Translations under genes and position numbers: made by a program
Notes under the pieces: model-generated
What the model was told of the DNA's origin: nothing
Databases searched by the model: none
The model's input: the letters and a program-made list of their open reading frames with translations, nothing else
NCBI RefSeq assembly: GCF_006337105.1
Contig: NZ_CP040871.1
Span: 558,001 to 622,000 of the forward strand
Source: Thermomonas aquatica
Lineage (GTDB): Bacteria; Pseudomonadota; Gammaproteobacteria; Xanthomonadales; Xanthomonadaceae
Length of the DNA stretch: 64,000 nt
Reading direction: 5' to 3'
Shown here: positions 1-9,474 of the stretch, piece after piece
Numbering within the stretch: position 1 is the first letter of the stretch
Layout: each line of letters starts with the position of its first letter

Positions 1-3000
1 TCGCCGCCGGCACGCGCGAGCAGGCTGTGCGCGGTGATCGCGCCGCTGCTGCCCTGGGTGATGTCGCCGCCGCTGGACAGGGCGAGCGTGCCGTTGCCGA
101 CGTCGACCGCGGCCTGGATGTCGATGCCGCCGCTGCCGCCGTCGTTCTGCAGGGTCAGGTTGCCAGCGCGGGCGATCCCGCCCAGCACCTGGATCGCGCC
201 CGCGTGCAGGTTGCTGCCGATCACCAGTTGCGGGGTATCGATCAGCGCCAGTTCCGCGCCGCTCAGGGCGAAACCGGCGGTGCCGCCACCGAGCAGGATG
301 GCGTCGGCGGTGCGTTCGGTCAGGCCGCCGTTCGCATCCACGCCGCCCGGGCGCAGGTTCACCGCCATGCTGCTGGCGATGGTGCCGCCGATACGGATCG
401 CATCGCTGCTGCCGTCGTTGCCCGCGCGGATCACCACCAGGCTGTTGCCGGCATCGACGCTGGAACCCGCCGCAAGGCTGATGCCCGCACCGCTGCCGCC
501 CTCGCCGCTGAGTTCGATGCCGCCGCCATTGGTGGCGATGCTGATGCCCTGCCCGATCACCAGCCCGTCCGATGCCGCGCCGGTGCCGCGGCCGCGCAGG
601 TCGAAGTGCCCGCTGTCGGTGCTCAGCTCGCCGCCGGTCAAGGCCAGGCCGACCGTCGCGCCGATCCCGGTGACGCCGATCCCGCCGGTGGTGGTGCTGA
701 TGCCGGACTGGCCGGCGAAATTCACCCCGGTGCCCGCCGCCGCATTGCCGAGCACGGTCACGTCGCCGCTGGTGCCGATCAGGCGGGCATCGGTCAGGTC
801 GACGCCGATCGCGCCGGCGCCGGAGGCGATGCCGGCGACGTCGATGGCGCCGCCGCCGCTGTCCACGGTATTGCCCTGCATCGACACGCCCGCGGTGACG
901 CCGGTGCCGTCGATGCTGATCGCGCCGCCGTTGCTGTCGATCGCGAATGCGCCGCCATCGCCCAACTGCACGCCCACCCCGCCGGCGCTGCTGCCGGTCA
1001 CGGCGATGCTGCCGCCATTGGTGCTCAAGCCGCCGCCGGCCACGCGCACGCCCGCGGTGGCGCCCGCCGCCAGCGCATCGCCGGTCAGGCTGATGTCGCC
1101 GCTGTCGGTGTCGATCGCGCCATCGGCGATGTCCAGGCCGAAATTCGCGCCTTCGCCGATCAGGGTGATCGCGCCGGTGGTGGTGCCGATGCCCGCGCCG
1201 TTGGCGAGCAGGATGCCGACGCCCAGCGGCGACGAGCCGTCCACGGTGACGTCGCCCGCGCCGCCGATCAGGTCGACGCCATAGGAATACACGCCGATCG
1301 CATCGGCCGCGGAGGCCGTGCCGGTGATCGTGATGTCGCCGCCGGCGCTGTTGATGGTGTCCACGTCGGCCGGGGCGAACAACACGATCGGCCCGCTGCC
1401 ATTGCTCTGGTACAGCGCGACGCCGCCGGTCGCACCGTGTCCGGTCAGGCTGATGTCGCCGCCTGCGCTGACGATCCCGTCGTAGTAGCCGCCGCCGAAT
1501 TCGAGTCCGGTCGCATCGGTGCTGGCGCCGTACATCGCGATGTCGCCGCCCGCGCTGTCCACCGGGCCGGAGAGATCCAGGCCATTGCCGGTGCCGCCTT
1601 CGCCATGCACCACGATGTCGCCGCCCGCGCTGTACAGGGCGCCATCGAGATACACGCCGCGCGCGCCGCCGATGCCGGTCACGGAAATGTCGCCGCCGGA
1701 CGTGGAGATGTCGCTGCCATTGGCATACACGCCGTCGGCAGCGATGGCCTGGCCGTCGATGAGCGCGCCGCCGCTGCCTGCGGCGATGTTGCTGAAGGAG
1801 AGGATCACGCCGCTGGTCACGTCGGCGCCGGTGCCGTGGATCGACACGCCGCCGGCCCCGGCGTCGATCGAGGTGTTGTCCAGCACCACGCCGGCATCGT
1901 CGGCGCTGGCGTCGGCGCCGGTGCTGGAGCCGCGGATGAGGACATTGCCGCCGGCGGTGCTGATCGTGCTGTTGGCGAGCCCGACGCCGGTCGCGTAGTT
2001 GCTGGCGAAGCCCGCCGCCGTATCGGACTGCCCGTAGAACAGGATGTCCGCGCCATTGCTGGCCAGGGTGGCGTTGCTGAAGCCGATCCCGGCGAACCCG
2101 TTGTTGAGGTTCGAGGCATCCGCGTTGAAGGCCATGCTCAACGAACCCGCGGTGGCGCCGATGCCGAAGTTCGTGCCGCCGATGCCGCCGTTGGCATCGG
2201 CCCGGAACGCGAGCGCGCCACCGCCGGCGTAGGTGATGTCGACCCCGTTGCCGAAGAAGATGTCGCCGCCGTCGCTGGGGACGGTGCCGGCGCGCAGGGT
2301 CACGCTGGTGCCGGTGGCGAGCGCATTGTTGATGTCGGCATCCTGCACGTTGCTGCCCAGCACGGTGCCGCCGACCGGGCCGACGTCGGCGCCATCGACG
2401 ACATCGATGTCCGGCGCCCACAGGGTCCACAGGCCTGCCGCGCCGGCGGTCGAACCGGCGTCCACCACCAGCCCGCGGATGTCGAACGTGCCGCCGCTGA
2501 ACGTGCCGATGCTGCCGCCGGTGCTGCCGCCGCGCGCGGACAGCAGGCCATAGGCCGCGAGCGAGCTGGCGCTGGCAAGGCCGATCGTGCCGCCGCTGCC
2601 GGAACCGCCGTCGGCGCGGATCTCGACCCCCGCGCCAACCTGGATCGTATCCCCGGTCAGTTGCACGTCGCCGCCGTCCGCGCCGCCGCTGGCGGTGGCG
2701 AAACCGCCCACCAGGTTGACCGCCCCGTTCGGCGCGAGCAGGTCGATGCGCCCACCGTTTCCTGCGCCCGATGCGACCAGGGTGCCGTTCGTCGCGATGC
2801 TGCCGGTGCTCGACAGCAATGCGATGGCGCCGCCATTCGCCGCCTTGGAAGCGGCGGTGATGTCCGTACCCGCGAGCAGCATGTTGCCGCCCGCCTGGAT
2901 CCTGACCTGCCCGCCGTTGCCGAGCGTGCCGTCGGCCGCGATCAACGAAAGCGGAAGCGTGAATATGGCGCCGGTGGTCTGTATGTCGACCTGCCCGCCA

Positions 3001-4115
3001 TTCGCGCCGCCGGACGCATTGATCATGCTGCCGACCGACAAGGGATCGGCCGGGGTCAACGGGGTATCGTCGTCGTTGACCATGGAGAAGCCCGAGCCCT
3101 GGATCAGCACCGAGCCGCCGTTCTCGCCGGCCTGCCCGGAAACATCCAGGGTACCGACGGTGTAGGGCGAGCCGGCATCCGAGAAGATGCCGGGCGCACC
3201 CACCATCACCGCGCCGCCGACGCTGGTCAGCTCGATGCGTCCGTTCACGTTGGCGATGGATTGCGCGCGCAGCGTGCCGCTGACGGCGATCGCACCGCCG
3301 GTGCCGGCTGCCGTCGCGGCCGTGCGCAACAGGATCTGCCGGCCATCGGCGGTCATCGTGCCGAAGCGATCCTGGATGATCGCGGAATCGACGGTCGGCG
3401 CCGCGTTGATGGTGACCTGGGTCAGGCCGTCGCCGACGAAATCCAGGGTCACCGCGGTGCCCGCGCCGAAGCCGATGTTGCCGCCGTTGGTGACGATCGC
3501 CCCGCTGTTCCACAGGGTGGGCCCGACGAACGCCAGCCCGTTCGCGCCGATGTTGAGGTCGGCATGGTTGCGGACCTGGTGGCTGGCGCTGGGGTCGCCG
3601 TTGAACCCGTTGAAGACGTACTGGCCGGTGGACAGGCCGTTGATGAAATCGCCGGAATTCATCCACAGGGTGGAAGCCACCAGCCCGCCGACATTGACGG
3701 CCGCGCCGTTGCCGAAGGTGATGCCGGCGGGATTGATCAGGAACACGCTGCCGTTGGCGCTGAGGCTGCCGTCGATCACCGATGCCGACACGCTGTAGCC
3801 GGGGCCGAGCGCCGACACCACCCGGTTGAGGGTCACGCTGTTGTTTCCGAATTGCTGGTTGAACGTCACCCCGTAGCCGGCGCCGATGCTGAAGCTTCCC
3901 CAATCGATGATCGCGCCCTTGGTGCTCTGGGTGATCGTCATCTGGTTGCCGGCGGTGCCGATGCTCGCGGTGCCGTTCACCACCGCGCCGCTTTCGGGCA
4001 AGTTCTGCGCCAATGCCGGCGCCGCCATCGGCATCGCCATCGCGCCGACCAGCGCCAGCGCCAACCGGTGCCGGCGAACGGTGCGGAGCCGCTTGGAGGT
4101 GTGCTTGCTGCGCAT
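1..4115 (-). CDS. TpsA-type filamentous haemagglutinin-like exoprotein (3' end outside window)
   Basis: A large secreted protein of a two-partner (type Vb) secretion system, of which 1371 codons are visible; the frame is still open at the left edge. The ATG is preceded by GAGGAG at good spacing and lies 11 nt after the stop of the tpsB gene. A long basic signal peptide (about residues 1-37, ending APALAQ) is followed by a TPS secretion domain with the NPAG-ITFGNG motif near residue 128, which is the hallmark of the FhaB/HMW1A N-terminus and is recognised by the TpsB partner. From about residue 250 the chain is Gly/Ala/Asp/Ser-rich with repeated short rungs of the type SAGGDISLTG every 20-30 residues, as expected for a right-handed beta-helix. 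It is probably an adhesin or surface protein. The C-terminus, which would show a toxin (CdiA-like) or an anchor, is not visible, so function beyond secretion is open. Confidence 0.88.
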   Translation of the reverse strand, partial: MRSKHTSKRLRTVRRHRLALALVGAMAMPMAAPALAQNLPESGAVVNGTASIGTAGNQMTITQSTKGAIIDWGSFSIGAGYGVTFNQQFGNNSVTLNRVVSALGPGYSVSASVIDGSLSANGSVFLINPAGITFGNGAAVNVGGLVASTLWMNSGDFINGLSTGQYVFNGFNGDPSASHQVRNHADLNIGANGLAFVGPTLWNSGAIVTNGGNIGFGAGTAVTLDFVGDGLTQVTINAAPTVDSAIIQDRFGTMTADGRQILLRTAATAAGTGGAIAVSGTLRAQSIANVNGRIELTSVGGAVMVGAPGIFSDAGSPYTVGTLDVSGQAGENGGSVLIQGSGFSMVNDDDTPLTPADPLSVGSMINASGGANGGQVDIQTTGAIFTLPLSLIAADGTLGNGGQVRIQAGGNMLLAGTDITAASKAANGGAIALLSSTGSIATNGTLVASGAGNGGRIDLLAPNGAVNLVGGFATASGGADGGDVQLTGDTIQVGAGVEIRADGGSGSGGTIGLASASSLAAYGLLSARGGSTGGSIGTFSGGTFDIRGLVVDAGSTAGAAGLWTLWAPDIDVVDGADVGPVGGTVLGSNVQDADINNALATGTSVTLRAGTVPSDGGDIFFGNGVDITYAGGGALAFRADANGGIGGTNFGIGATAGSLSMAFNADASNLNNGFAGIGFSNATLASNGADILFYGQSDTAAGFASNYATGVGLANSTISTAGGNVLIRGSSTGADASADDAGVVLDNTSIDAGAGGVSIHGTGADVTSGVILSFSNIAAGSGGALIDGQAIAADGVYANGSDISTSGGDISVTGIGGARGVYLDGALYSAGGDIVVHGEGGTGNGLDLSGPVDSAGGDIAMYGASTDATGLEFGGGYYDGIVSAGGDISLTGHGATGGVALYQSNGSGPIVLFAPADVDTINSAGGDITITGTASAADAIGVYSYGVDLIGGAGDVTVDGSSPLGVGILLANGAGIGTTTGAITLIGEGANFGLDIADGAIDTDSGDISLTGDALAAGATAGVRVAGGGLSTNGGSIAVTGSSAGGVGVQLGDGGAFAIDSNGGAISIDGTGVTAGVSMQGNTVDSGGGAIDVAGIASGAGAIGVDLTDARLIGTSGDVTVLGNAAAGTGVNFAGQSGISTTTGGIGVTGIGATVGLALTGGELSTDSGHFDLRGRGTGAASDGLVIGQGISIATNGGGIELSGEGGSGAGISLAAGSSVDAGNSLVVIRAGNDGSSDAIRIGGTIASSMAVNLRPGGVDANGGLTERTADAILLGGGTAGFALSGAELALIDTPQLVIGSNLHAGAIQVLGGIARAGNLTLQNDGGSGGIDIQAAVDVGNGTLALSSGGDITQGSSGAITAHSLLARAGG

Positions 4116-4126
4116 GATCGTGCTCC

Positions 4127-5815
4127 TCAGAACGCTTTCTGGATCGACCAGAACAAACGGGGGTTGCGGTCGCCGCCATCGGTGATGCCGGGATCGGTGC
4201 CGCGCCAGGCGATGCTGAAATTCATGCTGACCTTGCCCGGCTTGCTCCAGTTCACGCCCAGCCCGTAGCCGCGCAGGCTGCGGCTGGTGAACACGTCGAA
4301 CGGCCGCGGGTCGTGGAAGAAATCGCCGCGCGCGGCGTCGTAGAACGCGAACAGGGTGGTGTCCGGGTTCGCCGCATAGCGCAGCTCCATCGTCGCCAGC
4401 CAGCCGTCGTCGACCAGCACTTCGCCGGTGGCGTAGGCGCGCACCGCCTTCGGGCCGCCCAGCGAGAGCTTCTCGTACGCATCCAGGTTCTTGCTGGCGC
4501 GCTGCAGGCCGGTGCCCAGGAACAGGCTGAACTTCGGCGCGATGTACTGCAGGCGCGCCAGCTGCAGGGTGAACTTGCCGAAGCTGCCCTCGGTGTCGTA
4601 ACCGAACGGCGGGTTGTCGAAGGCTTCGCTGGTGGCGTCCTTGATGTCCAGGTTGCCGCTGTACAGCAGGCCGTTGGCGCTGGTGTAGCCGCCGCCGAGG
4701 AACTTGTCGCGCTTCTCGAACGACATGCCGATGCCGAAACCGCGGATGCGCTTCTTCGTCTCGAAGCCGACCGCCTCGAAGCGGTCGGTCAGGTCCTTGT
4801 TGTCCAGGGTGCCGCGGACGAACAGGTTGGTGCTGCGCTGGCGGATGATCGGATAGCTGAAGGACAGGTCGGCCACGTTGCCGGTGCCGGTCGGTTGCAG
4901 CGGCGCGAACGGCCCGCCCAGCTCGTATTGCACGCGCGCCAGTCCGCCGCCGAGGCGCAGGCCGCGATACCCCACCGGGGTTTCGTAGGAGATGCGCCCG
5001 AACGCGGTGTGCATGCCCTGCGCCAGCATCAGCCGCAGGTCGAGGTTGTCGCCGCGATCGAACGGGCTGGCCCAGCGCATGCTGCCGGTGACGCGGTGGC
5101 GGCCGGAATCGCGGGTGCCGTAATTGTCCAGCTCTAGGCCGTACTGGAAGCGGTCGCGCTCGGTCACATGCACCGCGAGGTCGGTGGTGCCGGAGGCCGC
5201 GCCGGCCGAGATCGCCGATTGCGGCTTGATCCCCGGCAGGTCGGACAACAACAGCATCGCGCGTTCGTATTCGCGGCCGTTGAGCGGCTTGCCGGGTTCG
5301 AGGATGGCCAGCGTCTTCGCCACGCGATCCTGTTGCACCGGCGCGTCTTTCGCGATGTCGATGCTGACGTTGCCGAGCACGCCTTCGCTCACGGTGATCC
5401 TGACCACGCCATCGACCACTTCCTGCACCGGCACGAACGCCTGCACCAGGCCGAAGCCGTGCTTCTGGTACACCGCCACCACCCGCGCGGCGAGCTGTTC
5501 GAGGTCGGCGAAGGTCACGCTGGTGCCGATCCGGTCGGCCACCGCGGCCTGCAGTTCGCCTTCCGGCACGCCGCTGGCGCCGACGAACTGCACGCCCTTG
5601 AGCACGAAGCTGGCCTGCGTCTGCGCGGCCATCTGCGGCTCGGGCAAGGCCTGCGCCTGCTGCGGCGCGGCCGGCGGCGCCGGCGTCGCCTCCTGCGCGG
5701 CATCGATGCCTTCGGCCCGCGCGAACGGCGCGCAGGCCAGCAGCAGCGAGGCGGCCAGCAGGTTGACCCTGAACGACGATTGGTGGATGCGCATCCCTTC
5801 AGCCCCGTGCTTCAT
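4127..5815 (-). CDS. TpsB outer-membrane transporter (ShlB/FhaC/HecB family)
   Basis: The outer-membrane pore that exports the TpsA protein encoded 11 nt downstream. The 562-residue length fits the family. It has a signal peptide (about residues 8-36 from the second Met, MRIHQSS, ending PFARA), an Ala/Pro/Gln-rich linker, one or two POTRA domains (about 70-215), and a C-terminal 16-strand barrel ending in aromatic Phe. The loop-6 motif that is VRGY in most family members is VRAY here. The ATG overlaps the TGA of the upstream CHAT gene as ATGA, so I chose it; the inner Met 7 codons later is an alternative. The same frame stays open upstream across the CHAT gene, but that part is a non-coding shadow and not a fusion. 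Gene order CHAT-tpsB-tpsA implies one operon. Confidence 0.92.
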   Translation of the reverse strand: MKHGAEGMRIHQSSFRVNLLAASLLLACAPFARAEGIDAAQEATPAPPAAPQQAQALPEPQMAAQTQASFVLKGVQFVGASGVPEGELQAAVADRIGTSVTFADLEQLAARVVAVYQKHGFGLVQAFVPVQEVVDGVVRITVSEGVLGNVSIDIAKDAPVQQDRVAKTLAILEPGKPLNGREYERAMLLLSDLPGIKPQSAISAGAASGTTDLAVHVTERDRFQYGLELDNYGTRDSGRHRVTGSMRWASPFDRGDNLDLRLMLAQGMHTAFGRISYETPVGYRGLRLGGGLARVQYELGGPFAPLQPTGTGNVADLSFSYPIIRQRSTNLFVRGTLDNKDLTDRFEAVGFETKKRIRGFGIGMSFEKRDKFLGGGYTSANGLLYSGNLDIKDATSEAFDNPPFGYDTEGSFGKFTLQLARLQYIAPKFSLFLGTGLQRASKNLDAYEKLSLGGPKAVRAYATGEVLVDDGWLATMELRYAANPDTTLFAFYDAARGDFFHDPRPFDVFTSRSLRGYGLGVNWSKPGKVSMNFSIAWRGTDPGITDGGDRNPRLFWSIQKAF

Positions 5816-8028
5816 TTCGCCACCTTCAAACGCCAGTTGCCGATCAGGTTGAACGGCGCCCAATAGAACGGATGCGAGGTTTCCGGATTGGCCATCACCG
5901 TGCGCTGCGCGTCGCGCATCGCGTCCTGCACTTCCTCGCCCTTGGCCAGGTCGGCGTACAGCGTGGTCATCAGCTTCTCGGTGGCGGCGTCGGACACCGG
6001 CCACAGCGACGCCAGCAAGGTCGAGGTGCCCGCGGACAGGAAGGAACGGGTGAAGCCCAGCACCTCGTCGCCGTTGTCGACCCGGCCCAGCCCGGATTCG
6101 CAGGCGGACAGCGCGATCATCGCGACGTTGCCCAGGTCCATGCCCAACACGTCCTTCGCCTCCAGGTAGTTCGGCTGGCCGTGCTCGTCCGCCAGCAGCA
6201 CCTTGGAATGCAGCGGGTCGAGGGTATCGGCCATCGCGTGCGCGGCGATGTGCACCAGCCGCGACTGCGGCGCGTTGGCGGTGAAGTTGGTCTTGTTCGC
6301 CTCGTCCTTGAAGAACAGCTTCGCGCCCGGGAACTGCTGCGACAGCTCGTGCACTTCGCGCTCCGCGCCGGGCAGCGGATCGGCCACGTTCGGGTCGATG
6401 GTCGGGTTGCCGAAGGCCAGCAGCTGCGCGGCCACGGTCGGCGTGCGTTCGGCCAGCCGCGCGGCGATGCTGATCGACGGCGCGATCGAGATCGGGTTGC
6501 GCTCGATCAGGTACTTCCCGTCCAGGCGCAGCGCCTGGAACGGCAGGTAATGCAGCGGCCCGTGCGGGATGATCACGATGCGCTTGCCGGCCTCGATCCC
6601 CAGCGGCGCCAGCAGCAACTGGCCGATCTGGTCGCCGATCTTCGCGGCGTTCGGGTTGAGCTTGATTAGCGCGTCGCGATAGGCGTCCACCAGCCGCGCC
6701 AGGTCGTCTCGCTTCAGCGCGACCGGGAACGCGGCCTCGCGCACGCCGTCGCTGGACAGCACCCAGGCCATCAGCCGGTCCGGCAATGCGTGGTAGGCCA
6801 CCACCACTTCGTCCGGCTGCAACATCTTCTGCAGGCTGGCCGCATCCAGCGCCTTGCCGGCATCGCCCTTCAGTTCGGCGCGCCCGGCCACCGCGTCCAG
6901 CAAGGCGCGCGAACGGCTGCGCTCGCTGATGTCGAAGGCCAGCGCCGGCTGCCCCAGCTTGCTGTGCATGCGGATGGCGCGCTCGAACACGTTCTGCAGG
7001 TCCGAGAACAGGCCCATCTTGAATTCGTCGCTGCGGAACTGCGAGCGCGCCCGGTCGAACACGTCGATGGCCTGGTCCAGCGATTTCGCCGCATCGGCCT
7101 CGTCGCCCAGCGCCGCCTGGCTCTTGGACATGCCATCCAGCGCCCAGGCGCGATAGAAGTCCTCGTCGCCGTCCGCCGGCGCGTTGGCCAGCGCCTGGTA
7201 CAGGGCCAGCGCCTCGGCCGGCTTGTTCTCCGCCAGCAACAGGCGGCCGCGGGTGCGTTGCAGTTGCGCGCGCTGCCGGGCATCGGCGGGTTCGGCGAGG
7301 CCGTCCAGCGTGCTGCGCGCGCGCGCCAGGTCGCCGGACAGGATCAGCGCATTCGCCAGCGACGCATCCACCAGCGGGCGGAACCGGTCGGAACTGCCCC
7401 GTTGCGCCTCTTCGTAGCTGGCGATGGCTTCGTCGTAGCGGCCCTGCCGCGTGCGCACGTCGCCGATCACCTTGCGCGCCGGCCCATCGACCTGGGTCGG
7501 GTTCAGGCCGGGATATTTCAGCGCGAGATCGGCGAACTGCTCGGCGCGTTCGAGCTGGCCGGCGTAGTTGAAGGCGATGGCGAGGTCGCGATAGGCCTTG
7601 CCCAGCAGGTCCTTGTTGCCGGTCTGCAAGGCGATGTGCAGCGCCTTGCTGGCGGCGCGCGCGCTCTCGCGGAATTCGCCCTTCTCCGCCAGTTCCACCG
7701 CCTGGCTGCAATAGGCGTAGCCGTCCAGCTTCACCGCCTCGCGTTCGTACAGGGCCGCGCCATCGGCGGCCAGCGACAAGGCGGTGTCGGCGTCGTCCAG
7801 CCGGCCGATCGCCGCCAGCGCGGCGCGCGCCTCGGTGCCGGCATCGTCGGCCTGCGCCGCTGCCGGTGCGGCGGCGGACGGCGCTTGCGGCGCGGGCGCA
7901 GTCTGCGCGGGCTCCTGTTGTTCCTGTCCCGCCTCGGGCGCGCAGGACGCCCAGGCGGGCGACGAGAAGACAATCGATGCCAGCAGCAGCGGCACGAAAC
8001 GGAAGGCGGACGGCGCGACGCGAGGCAT
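5812..8028 (-). CDS. Exported TPR-CHAT domain protein (caspase-like fold)
   Basis: A 738-residue protein beginning with a Sec signal peptide (ending PAWAS), followed by about 400 residues of helical TPR-like repeats and a C-terminal CHAT domain (about 460-735). CHAT domains have the caspase/separase fold; the expected catalytic pair is visible as His597 in HIAAHAMAD and Cys643 in IALSACESGLG, so the domain is probably an active cysteine peptidase. The start chosen has GGAGCA 8 nt upstream and gives a clean signal peptide; Met codons further upstream lack this. It is first gene of an operon with tpsB (4-nt overlap) and tpsA. I infer that it acts in the periplasm or at the surface on the TPS exoprotein or on targets sensed by the repeats. 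No experimental role is known to me for this pairing. Confidence 0.87.
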   Translation of the reverse strand: MPRVAPSAFRFVPLLLASIVFSSPAWASCAPEAGQEQQEPAQTAPAPQAPSAAAPAAAQADDAGTEARAALAAIGRLDDADTALSLAADGAALYEREAVKLDGYAYCSQAVELAEKGEFRESARAASKALHIALQTGNKDLLGKAYRDLAIAFNYAGQLERAEQFADLALKYPGLNPTQVDGPARKVIGDVRTRQGRYDEAIASYEEAQRGSSDRFRPLVDASLANALILSGDLARARSTLDGLAEPADARQRAQLQRTRGRLLLAENKPAEALALYQALANAPADGDEDFYRAWALDGMSKSQAALGDEADAAKSLDQAIDVFDRARSQFRSDEFKMGLFSDLQNVFERAIRMHSKLGQPALAFDISERSRSRALLDAVAGRAELKGDAGKALDAASLQKMLQPDEVVVAYHALPDRLMAWVLSSDGVREAAFPVALKRDDLARLVDAYRDALIKLNPNAAKIGDQIGQLLLAPLGIEAGKRIVIIPHGPLHYLPFQALRLDGKYLIERNPISIAPSISIAARLAERTPTVAAQLLAFGNPTIDPNVADPLPGAEREVHELSQQFPGAKLFFKDEANKTNFTANAPQSRLVHIAAHAMADTLDPLHSKVLLADEHGQPNYLEAKDVLGMDLGNVAMIALSACESGLGRVDNGDEVLGFTRSFLSAGTSTLLASLWPVSDAATEKLMTTLYADLAKGEEVQDAMRDAQRTVMANPETSHPFYWAPFNLIGNWRLKVAK

Positions 8029-8220
8029 GCGGTGTGCTCCCCAGACATGACCGGACGCAGGCGGAAGGCCTGCATGTAGGTCCAACGGAGTCTAGGAAGC
8101 GCACGGGACATGGCCCATTCGCGGTAAGGCATAGTCCGTTTTGGCTAGGCGCGCGTGTCCGGAAAGCGCGCCGCAGCCCGTATGCAGGCTATAGGAAGCC
8201 CTGTTCAGCCACGTGAGGCA
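8029..8220. promoter_or_regulatory. 192-nt spacer between proA and the TPS operon, presumed TPS promoter region
   Basis: No open frame of interest is seen. The stretch must carry the promoter of the leftward CHAT-tpsB-tpsA operon. An imperfect inverted repeat TAGTCC-GTTT-TGGCTA sits at 8132-8147 and could be a regulator site. A small hairpin GCAGGC-GGAA-GGCCTGC lies at 8058-8073 in the presumed 5' leader. I cannot point to a convincing -35/-10 pair, nor to a strong terminator after proA. Confidence 0.35.
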
Positions 8221-9474
8221 TCAACGCGGATGCCGCACCTGCCCCGTGCCCCGCACCACGAAACGCTCGATGGTCAGCGATTCCACGCCCATCGGCCCGT
8301 AGGCGTGCAGGCGCGTGGTGGAGATGCCGATCTCCGCGCCGAGGCCAAGCTGGCCGCCGTCGTTGAAGCGCGAAGAGGCGTTGACCATCACCGCCGAGCT
8401 GCGGATGGCGCGGACGAAGGCGTCCGCCGCGGCCGGGTCTTCGGTGGCGATCACCTCGGTATGGTCGGAGCCGTGGCGGCGGATGTGCGCGATCGCCTCG
8501 TCCAGCGAATCGACCACGCGCGCGGCGATGACGAGGTCGAGGAATTCGGCCGCGTAGTCGTCTTCCGTCGCCGCCAGCGCGCCCGCATCGAACGCGCGCG
8601 TCACCGCGTCGCCGCGCACCTCGACGCCGCGCGCATGCAGTTCCGCCAGCGCGCGCGGCAGGAAGGCCGCGGCGATGTCGCGATGCACCAGCACGGTCTC
8701 CAGCGCGTTGCACACGCCCGGCCGCGAGGCCTTGCCGTCGATCAGCAGGCCGATGGCGGTGTCGATGCCGGCGGCGCGGTCCACGTACAGATGGCAAACG
8801 CCCTTGTAGTGCTTGATCACCGGCACCCGCGCGTGTTCGGCGACGAAGCGGATCAGGCTCTCGCCGCCGCGCGGGATGGCGAGGTCGATGAGATCGGCCA
8901 GTTGCAGCAGTTCCAGCACGTGCTCGCGGGCGGTGTCGGCGACCAGCGACACCGCCGCTTCCGGCAAGCCGAGCTCACGCAGCGCCGCGTGCAGGCAGGC
9001 GGCGATCGCGGCATTGCTGCGCGCCGCCTCGGAACCGCCGCGCAGCAGCACCGCATTGCCGGCCTTCAGGCACAGCGCCGCAGCCTCGGCGGTCACGTTC
9101 GGGCGCGCCTCGTAGATCATCGCCACCAACCCCAGCGGGATGCGCTGGCGTTCGACCACGATGCCGTTCGGCCGCACTTCGCGACGCGTCACTTCGCCCA
9201 ATGGATCCGCCTGCGCGGCGACCTCGCGCAAGGCCTCGGCCATGCCCTGCACGCGTTCCGGGTCCAATCCGAGGCGATCCAGCGTGGCCTTGCTGGCGCC
9301 GTTGGCGGCGGCCTGCGCAAGATCGTCGGCATTCGCGGCCAGGATCGCGGCCTGTCCGGCGCGCAACTGCTCGGCCATCGACTGCAGCAGGCGGCGGCGG
9401 GTCGCGCCATCGGCCGATGCGATCGCCGCCTGCGCGTCGCGCGCCGCCACTGCCAGTCCGCGCACGTAGCTCAT
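8221..9474 (-). CDS. proA: Glutamate-5-semialdehyde dehydrogenase (gamma-glutamyl phosphate reductase)
   Basis: Second step of proline synthesis: NADPH-dependent reduction of gamma-glutamyl phosphate to glutamate 5-semialdehyde in the cytoplasm. The 417-residue protein is the usual family length, with the aldehyde-dehydrogenase fold, the [15 protein letters not shown] segment, and the catalytic Cys in the [11 protein letters not shown] motif. The start (MSYVRGL) overlaps the proB stop as ATGA, so the two proline genes are translationally coupled; a reading frame extends further upstream but overlaps proB and carries no family sequence. It is the last gene of the arg-pro cluster. Confidence 0.96.
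   Translation of the reverse strand: MSYVRGLAVAARDAQAAIASADGATRRRLLQSMAEQLRAGQAAILAANADDLAQAAANGASKATLDRLGLDPERVQGMAEALREVAAQADPLGEVTRREVRPNGIVVERQRIPLGLVAMIYEARPNVTAEAAALCLKAGNAVLLRGGSEAARSNAAIAACLHAALRELGLPEAAVSLVADTAREHVLELLQLADLIDLAIPRGGESLIRFVAEHARVPVIKHYKGVCHLYVDRAAGIDTAIGLLIDGKASRPGVCNALETVLVHRDIAAAFLPRALAELHARGVEVRGDAVTRAFDAGALAATEDDYAAEFLDLVIAARVVDSLDEAIAHIRRHGSDHTEVIATEDPAAADAFVRAIRSSAVMVNASSRFNDGGQLGLGAEIGISTTRLHAYGPMGVESLTIERFVVRGTGQVRHPR

Noticed and set aside
27..4268. A 1413-codon rightward open frame rich in Ala, Asp, Gly, His and Arg
   Set aside because: It lies exactly antisense to the tpsA gene, has no domain, and arises from the GC-rich codon pattern; the opposite strand encodes a clear TPS domain with signal peptide.
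4127..8104. A single long leftward frame that would fuse the CHAT and TpsB regions
   Set aside because: Upstream of 5815 it runs in a different frame from the CHAT protein and gives Arg/Ala-rich nonsense; the real CHAT frame stops in an ATGA overlap with tpsB.
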